From Timema cristinae (taxonomy: Eukaryota; Arthropoda; Insecta; Phasmatodea; Timematidae): a DNA stretch of 64,000 nucleotides. Where the stretch lies: positions 50,383,192 to 50,447,191 of the forward strand of contig JBCFYV010011164.1 in assembly GCA_039000515.1 (NCBI GenBank), given 5' to 3'. A program made the translations under genes and the position numbers. The notes under the pieces were generated by a model, which did no database searches, was not told the origin of the DNA, and was given only the letters and a program-made list of their open reading frames with translations. This document shows positions 59,501 to 64,000 of the stretch, in pieces; positions within the stretch are counted from its first letter, which is position 1, and each line of letters begins with the position of its first letter.

Positions 59501-62500
59501 CACCCCAACAAGGAGTGCTTCATCTTTGAGGACACCGAGTGGACCTTCTCTCAGGTACTTCACTTCACACGTGGTATATGGTACCACATTCATCGTGTGC
59601 TCCAGTTCACACTCTCATTCTCAGACTAGAGTATACAGTTCATATAAATGGGACTTGAAAGTATGAGAGAAACAAGGGGTGATGTTTTCAGGTCGAAGAG
59701 TATAGTAACAAGGTGGCCAACGTGTTCAGGAACCACGGGTACCGCAAGGGAGACGTTGTGGCCCTCATGATGGAAAACAGACCAGAATTTGTGTGTCTGT
59801 GGCTGGGCCTGTCCAAGCTGGGCGTTATCGTGCCTCTCATCAACTACAACCTACGGGAGCATCCCCTCATTCACTCCATCACGGTGGCTCACTCACAGGC
59901 GCTCATCTTTGGCAGCGAACTATTCTCAGGTGGGTAAATACTGGGTACGAGACAATCCTTTCATCTATTCCTTCGCTCCCAGGACCTAGCTACTCTAAGG
60001 TGGGTAAATACTGGGTACGATACAATCCTTTCATCTATTCCTTCACTCCCAGGCCCTAGCTACTCTAAGGTGGGTAAATACTGGGAGCGATACAATCCTT
60101 TCATCTATTCCTTCGCTCCCAGGCCCTAGCTACTCTAAGGTGGGCAAATACTGGGTACGATACAATCCTTTCATCTATTCCTTCGCTCCCAGGCCCTAGC
60201 TACTCTAAGGTGGGTAAATACTGGGAGCGATACAATCCTTTCATCTATTCCTTCGCTCCCAGGCCCTAGCTACTCTAAGGTGGGTAAATACTGGGTACGA
60301 TACAATCCTTTCATCTATTCCTTCGCTCCCAGGCCCTAGCTACTCTAAGGTGGGTAAATACTGGGAGCGATACAATCCTTTCATCTATTCCTTCGCTCCC
60401 AGGCCCTAGCTACTCTAAGGTGGGTAAATACTGGGTACAATACAATCCTTTCATCTATTCCTTCGCTCCCAGGCCCTAGCTACTCTAAGGTGGGTAAATA
60501 CTGGGTACGATACAATCCTTTCATCTATTCCTTCGCTCCCAGGCCCTAGCTACTCTAAGGTGGGTAAATACTGGGTACGATACAATCCTTTCATCTATTC
60601 CTTCGCTCCCAGGCCCTAGCTACTCTAAGGTGGGTAAATACTGGGAGCGATACAATCCTTTCATCTATTCCTTCGCTCCCAGGCCCTAGCTACTCTAAGG
60701 TGGGTAAATACTGGGAGCGATACAATCCTTTCATCTATTCCTTCGCTCCCAGGCCCTAGCTACTCTAAGGTGGGTAAATACTGGGTACGATACAATCCTT
60801 TCATTTATTCCTTCGCTCCCAGGCCCTAGCTACTCTAAGGTGGGTAAATACTGGGAGCGATACAATCCTTTCATCTATTCCTTCGCTCCCAGGCCCTAGC
60901 TACTCTAAGGTGGGTAAATACTGGGTACGATACAATCCTTTCATTTATTCCTTCGCTCCCAGGCCCTAGCTACTCTCAGGTGGGTAAATACTGGGTACAA
61001 TACAATCCTTTCATCTATTCCTTCGCTCCCAGGCCCTAGCTACTCTAAGGTGGGTAAATACTGGGTACAATACAATCCTTTCATTTATTCCTTCGCTCCC
61101 AGGCCCTAGCTACTCTCAGGTGGGTAAATACTGGGTACAATACAATCCTTTCATTTATTCCTTCGCTCCCAGGCCCTAGCTACTCTCAGGTGGGTAAATA
61201 CTGGGTACAATACAATCCTTTCATTTATTCCTTCGCTCCCAGGCCCTAGCTACTCTCAGGTGGGTAAATACTGGGTACAATACAATCCTTTCATTTATTC
61301 CTTCGCTCCCAGGCCCTAGCTACTCTCAGGTGGGTAAATACTGGGTACAATACAATCCTTTCATCTATTCCTTCGCTCCCAGGCCCTAGCTACTCTCAGG
61401 TGGGTAAATACTGGGTATGAGATAATTTGTTATTATTAGATATGTCTTTTTACAGGTTCATTTCCTTTTCCAAATTGAGTCCTCTAGCATGTCCTACCGG
61501 AGGCTGCCTTTTTTTATCTCTTGAAACTCCTTTACCTGTTTGAGGTCATGTCAGTTGCTTCTGTGGTCTTCTTGTTTGCCCTCATATTTTCCTCATGCCT
61601 TCTATGACATCATTAACGATTTTTTTTTTTTTTTGTAAATATTGAAACTTGCATTTAGTTTTCAAACTTGGGGATAAATGGCTACAAGTTATTGCACTAA
61701 AATTTACTCAACTCTTTTTTATTTTGACACATGCCGTGTTTCTCCTTGACGATTTCGCGGGTAGGGTAAGTTGGAAGAGGTCTTGACGTCATCGTCTATG
61801 GTCCGGGTCCAAGTCCAGGGATAGATAAGTATGGTCCTGTTGTTACATTTTCTACAGGATTTAACTCGGATATTTTTATGCGATTGAGTGTGAATTAAAG
61901 GAAAGCTTTTATTTTACCCGTCCCTTGAGCTTTGAATCTGTAACATGAGCCATTTCCCAGCATCCTACGACTGTTCCAAATCACACAATTTACAACTGAA
62001 TATTAAAACTGTGGATTAGACCCTCAATCCTTCGAATCCTTAAGGGTATTCAAGAAATTAATATCATATCGGAGATTAATTAATTTTTTTCCTAAATTTT
62101 AAATTGTAATTTGTTTTAGAGCCCCAACACAATTATAGGAAAAAATATTAAACAACCAGACTCCAGAACAGTAATTTAACACTTAACGGAATATATTAAT
62201 GTTATAATGACCTAATTATAGCAAAAATTGTAAACATTTAATGACTTTATTTTCTATCATTCCATTATATTTATATCTCCTCTTATTCATTATTTTTCCC
62301 ATGATTTGGTTTCTCTGTCGGTAGTGTGTTTGTCTACTAAGTCTCGGGTCTCGGGTTTCATTCCTGACATGGCCGAAAAAATTTATCATTGGTGAATTGT
62401 GGGTTTACCCTTTCACAATGATAAATTAACAGCCAGGGACTGGATGTTGTGCCTGTCCTAGTCTTAGGTTAGATTATAAGACACATGAAGCTATGACAGG

Positions 62501-62913
62501 CCTAGCAAGCCGGTAGTGGAAAATATATAACTGAATAGAAAACTGACCACAGATTGTAAACTGTAATGGATGTAAAAAAATATTATAAAATAGTAGATTC
62601 AACCTAAATCTAATTAATCCTTAAGGAATTGTATGTATATGTTATCTTGTAGTAATGTTGGTAATGTTGTGTCTGCAGACATCCGAGATGTCTCCGGTAG
62701 TCTCCACAACAACTTGTCTCTGTACTGCTGGAGTCCAGAGAAAATCAACCAGTCCACGCTTCACGAGGTGAAGAACCTGTCAGAGCTTTTGGTAGATGCT
62801 TCAACCACGCCACCGGTATTGACCGATACCTTGGGGTACCACGACAGGCTGATGTACATCTACACTTCCGGGACCACAGGACTGCCCAAGGCTGCAGTCA
62901 TCACCAACTCACG
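56299..62913 (+). CDS. Fatp: Fatty acid transport protein (SLC27A/FATP), 5' part; span of four exons
   Basis: Gene-level entry. FATPs are membrane-bound very-long-chain acyl-CoA synthetases that drive fatty-acid uptake: ATP plus fatty acid gives acyl-AMP, then acyl-CoA. Seen: a hydrophobic N-terminal segment (residues about 24-57), NVAKHPNKECFIFEDTEWTF, KGDVVALMMENRPEFVCLWL, LGVIVPLINYNLREHPL and the AMP-binding P-loop YTSGTTGLPK at residues 266-275, with the FATP-typical PKAAVITNSR after it. The four exons cover about 282 of the usual 640 residues; the VLACS motif and C-terminus lie beyond the window. ATG 56329 is the first in-frame start in exon 1; 30 upstream nt are open, so a still earlier start on an upstream exon is possible. 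Probably the FATP1/4 type of insects. Confidence 0.94.
56640..57615. repeat. Degenerate tandem array, about 150-190-bp unit, six copies
   Basis: Each unit has CTCTTTCACGCAAAA, then ACACCGATTGTGCTGAAAT, a GACATAACTCG...GTCAGGTTAACAT block, AATTAAAATT and CGCCATTTTGTTTCAAGATG. Copies begin near 56649, 56820, 56965, 57125, 57315 and 57468. One is interrupted by a SINE tail at 57224. The copies are old and diverged. Confidence 0.8.
57224..57276 (+). mobile_element. SINE tail fragment
   Basis: GTGTACAACCAGAACGGGTA then GTAAGATGCGGTGCTAATAA and TAATGATAAT: only the last 50 bp shared by SINE-A and SINE-B, severely 5'-truncated, inserted in the degenerate array. Confidence 0.8.
57616..59032. other. 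FATP intron 1 remainder
   Basis: No exon found. A short ORF at 58090-58296 has no recognised similarity. 57690-57840 resembles 6020-6150 (TATGTATTGATA, then ATCAAA-GTGACAG, then GACGTATGAATACGAGAAA), an unclassified dispersed repeat. Confidence 0.5.
59033..59273 (-). mobile_element. SINE-B copy
   Basis: In reverse: head at the right (CCGCTTTAGTGGCCGCGTGT), B-box in ACCGAGATTCGAACCTC (+ view), tail at the left (AGCACTACGTCTTACTACCC preceded by a T run). Confidence 0.85.
59404..59554 (+). CDS. Fatp: FATP exon 2
   Basis: Completes Thr, then ALYSYLGLLRQVRSYQRKNL, TVAEIFRQNVAKHPNK and CFIFEDTEWTFSQ. Acceptor GTGTTTCAG, donor CAG/GTACTT; ends in phase 0. Confidence 0.93.
59692..59929 (+). CDS. 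Fatp: FATP exon 3
   Basis: Reads VEEYSNKVANVFRNHGYRKG, DVVALMMENRPEFVCLWLGL and LINYNLREHPLIHS to FGSELFS plus one base. Acceptor TGTTTTCAG, donor TCAG/GTGGGT at 59930, which is also the first repeat of array 7. Confidence 0.94.
59921..61420 (+). repeat. Minisatellite array 7, 70-bp unit, 21 copies, seeded on the FATP exon 3 donor
   Basis: Unit: CTACTCTAAG/GTGGGTAAATACTGGG, ACGATACAATCC, TTTCATCTATTCCTTCGCTC, CCAG/GCCCTAG. The real donor (59930) and the last copy (61400) are 1470 bases apart, exactly 21 x 70. Each unit has a donor-like G/GTGGGTAAA and, 17 nt before the next donor, a polypyrimidine tract plus CCCAG, an acceptor-like site. The start of the first unit overlaps the last bases of exon 3 (CTATTCTCAG versus CTACTCTCAG). 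Confidence 0.96.
61421..62309. other. FATP intron 3, nothing recognised
   Basis: AT-rich, with a T run at 61619-61634. No gene. Confidence 0.45.
62310..62520 (+). mobile_element. SINE-C copy
   Basis: tRNA-like head (TCTGTCGGTAGTGTGTTTGT, box-B-like GGGTTTCATTCCTG), then GGCCGAAAAAATTTATCATT and GCCAGGGACTGGATGTTGTG with CTGTCCTAG. Complementary in layout to the reverse copies at 22337 and 39973. Confidence 0.75.
62679..62913 (+). CDS. Fatp: FATP exon 4 (AMP-binding P-loop)
   Basis: Completes Asp205, then IRDVSGSLHNNLSLYCWSPE, DTLGYHDRLMYIYTSGTTGL and PKAAVITNSR. Acceptor GTCTGCAG; donor CACG/GTGAGA at 62914, phase 2, expecting a Tyr-Tyr-type continuation in the family. Further exons are outside the window. 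Confidence 0.95.
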
Positions 62914-63055
62914 GTGAGATTATCCTGTTTGGACACCCCTTGATGTGTGTTCTTCTAGTGTTAAGAGTGCTCTGTGAGAGATCGCTGAATGTGTTGCAGA
63001 CGTTTAGAAATCCCGCATTATTTATGAAGTGAGTTAATATTTATTGAATGTTTTC

Positions 63056-63300
63056 ACCCACTTTGGTGGCACCATTGTCCAAGGCGTCGCTCTCGCAATA
63101 GATTAGACTTTCGATGATGGGGAAATCAGGGTTTAAATCTTGATCGGGTCTATTGAGGGTGGTTTATTCAAAATGGTTTTCCACTTGTGCAAGTGCAGAT
63201 ACATTTCCTCTAAATTCAACTTCCATAATCCTTAACTCATTAGCGTAATTTAGTACATATGCATATAATCTGAAAAGACACGCTGCCAAAAAAAAAAGTT
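63056..63300 (+). mobile_element. SINE-B copy, diverged
   Basis: Head ACCCACTTTGGTGGCACCAT, B-box-like CAGGGTTTAAATCTTGATC, TCCTCTAAATTCAACTTCC and CATTAGCGTAATTTAGTAC. The shared tail is mutated (ATAATCTGAAAAGACACGCT). Confidence 0.75.
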
Positions 63301-64000
63301 TTTCCTGAAATGTAGGCAAAGTTCTGACCAGTTAAAAAAGTAAAATTTTAAGTTTAAGTTTTTTAAAAAAAGTGTGATTAATTACACAAAACACTCTCGC
63401 ATTAACTTAAAATGTCTCCCGTGACCCAGTCAAAACAAGACTTTGTTTGATAGAGGAAGGGGAGATCTAGGGTTATAATTTAATTATCAGATATACTAAT
63501 TTTTTGCATAAATTTTCATTGAAATGTCTTTAAAGTTTGAACTCATCTAAATGTTCTAATAATTTTCACGTACATTGTGTTGCAAATAATTAAAAATATA
63601 TGAAAAAACTTCTTAAATAATGCAGGAATTGTAAACGTCTGCAACTCATCTCGATGCCCTCCCTTTCAGGAATCTTATCGCTCCTGATGGTGGCTGTGTT
63701 GATCAAATTAGTAATTGAAACTTAGGTCTATTCAAAAACATGTTTTAAACAACAAAATATATAATACTGTAAAGGCCTCATTAATTCAAACTAATTGGGA
63801 CTGAAGCTTGTTTGGATTGAACAGGGGAATACTGCACGTTAACGTTCCAAGGCATTCATTTAACTTAATGTATAATATGTAATATTAACTGTAACTTTAC
63901 TTTTACATGACTGTAATTAACTTTAGTTTAGGAAAAAACATTGTGTTGAGTGCATCTTTTCAATATTTACATTTACTATCACCGTAGATCTCATAATTAA
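63301..64000. other. FATP intron 4, nothing recognised
   Basis: AT-rich sequence to the window edge with no exon. Confidence 0.45.

Overview
This is a eukaryotic, almost certainly insect, nuclear window. It is AT-rich and intron-rich, full of transposon fragments, and has two 100-N scaffold gaps (34102-34201 and 54291-54390). Four conserved genes lie head-to-tail on the + strand: the last two coding exons of an RNA polymerase I subunit (POLR1H/RPA12 type, 4027-5713); a C05D11.1-like M16 metallopeptidase with 12 exons visible (10371-34101, cut by the first gap); the last three exons of Lis-1 (40728-50470); and the first four coding exons of a fatty acid transport protein (56299-62913, running off the right edge). 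I cannot name the species.

Region by region: 1-1768 is a decayed hAT (ZMYM1/DUF4371 type) element on the minus strand. 7788-8843 is a broken Ty1/copia fragment. The introns and spacers hold a hAT element with an exact 8-bp target duplication and broken ZBED-type transposase (24581-27517), an internally deleted relative in reverse (34868-36364), a 2.1-kb non-autonomous hAT (47822-49926) with a foldback MITE and a SINE nested in it, a third hAT-like coding relic (30826-33050), a decayed mariner (43476-44763), LINE fragments, three tRNA-derived SINE families and several foldback MITEs.

The most striking pattern is that six of the seven long minisatellite arrays lie at, or within about 70 bp of, an exon boundary. 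In three places the repeat unit carries a copy of the real splice site: a 39-bp unit with the 3' splice site plus exon start of M16 exon 10; a 70-bp unit with the 5' splice site of FATP exon 3 plus an acceptor-like site; and a dispersed copy of the exon-11 donor split by a 3-kb hAT relic. These create rows of decoy splice sites in conserved genes.

Two M16 exons (7 and 11) each show a one-base deletion in the same local context (AAGGAG expected, AAGAG seen), more like assembly error than gene death. The 3' end of the M16 gene and the 5' half of Lis-1 are both absent on the two sides of the first gap, so the gap probably hides much more than 100 bases, or the join is wrong.
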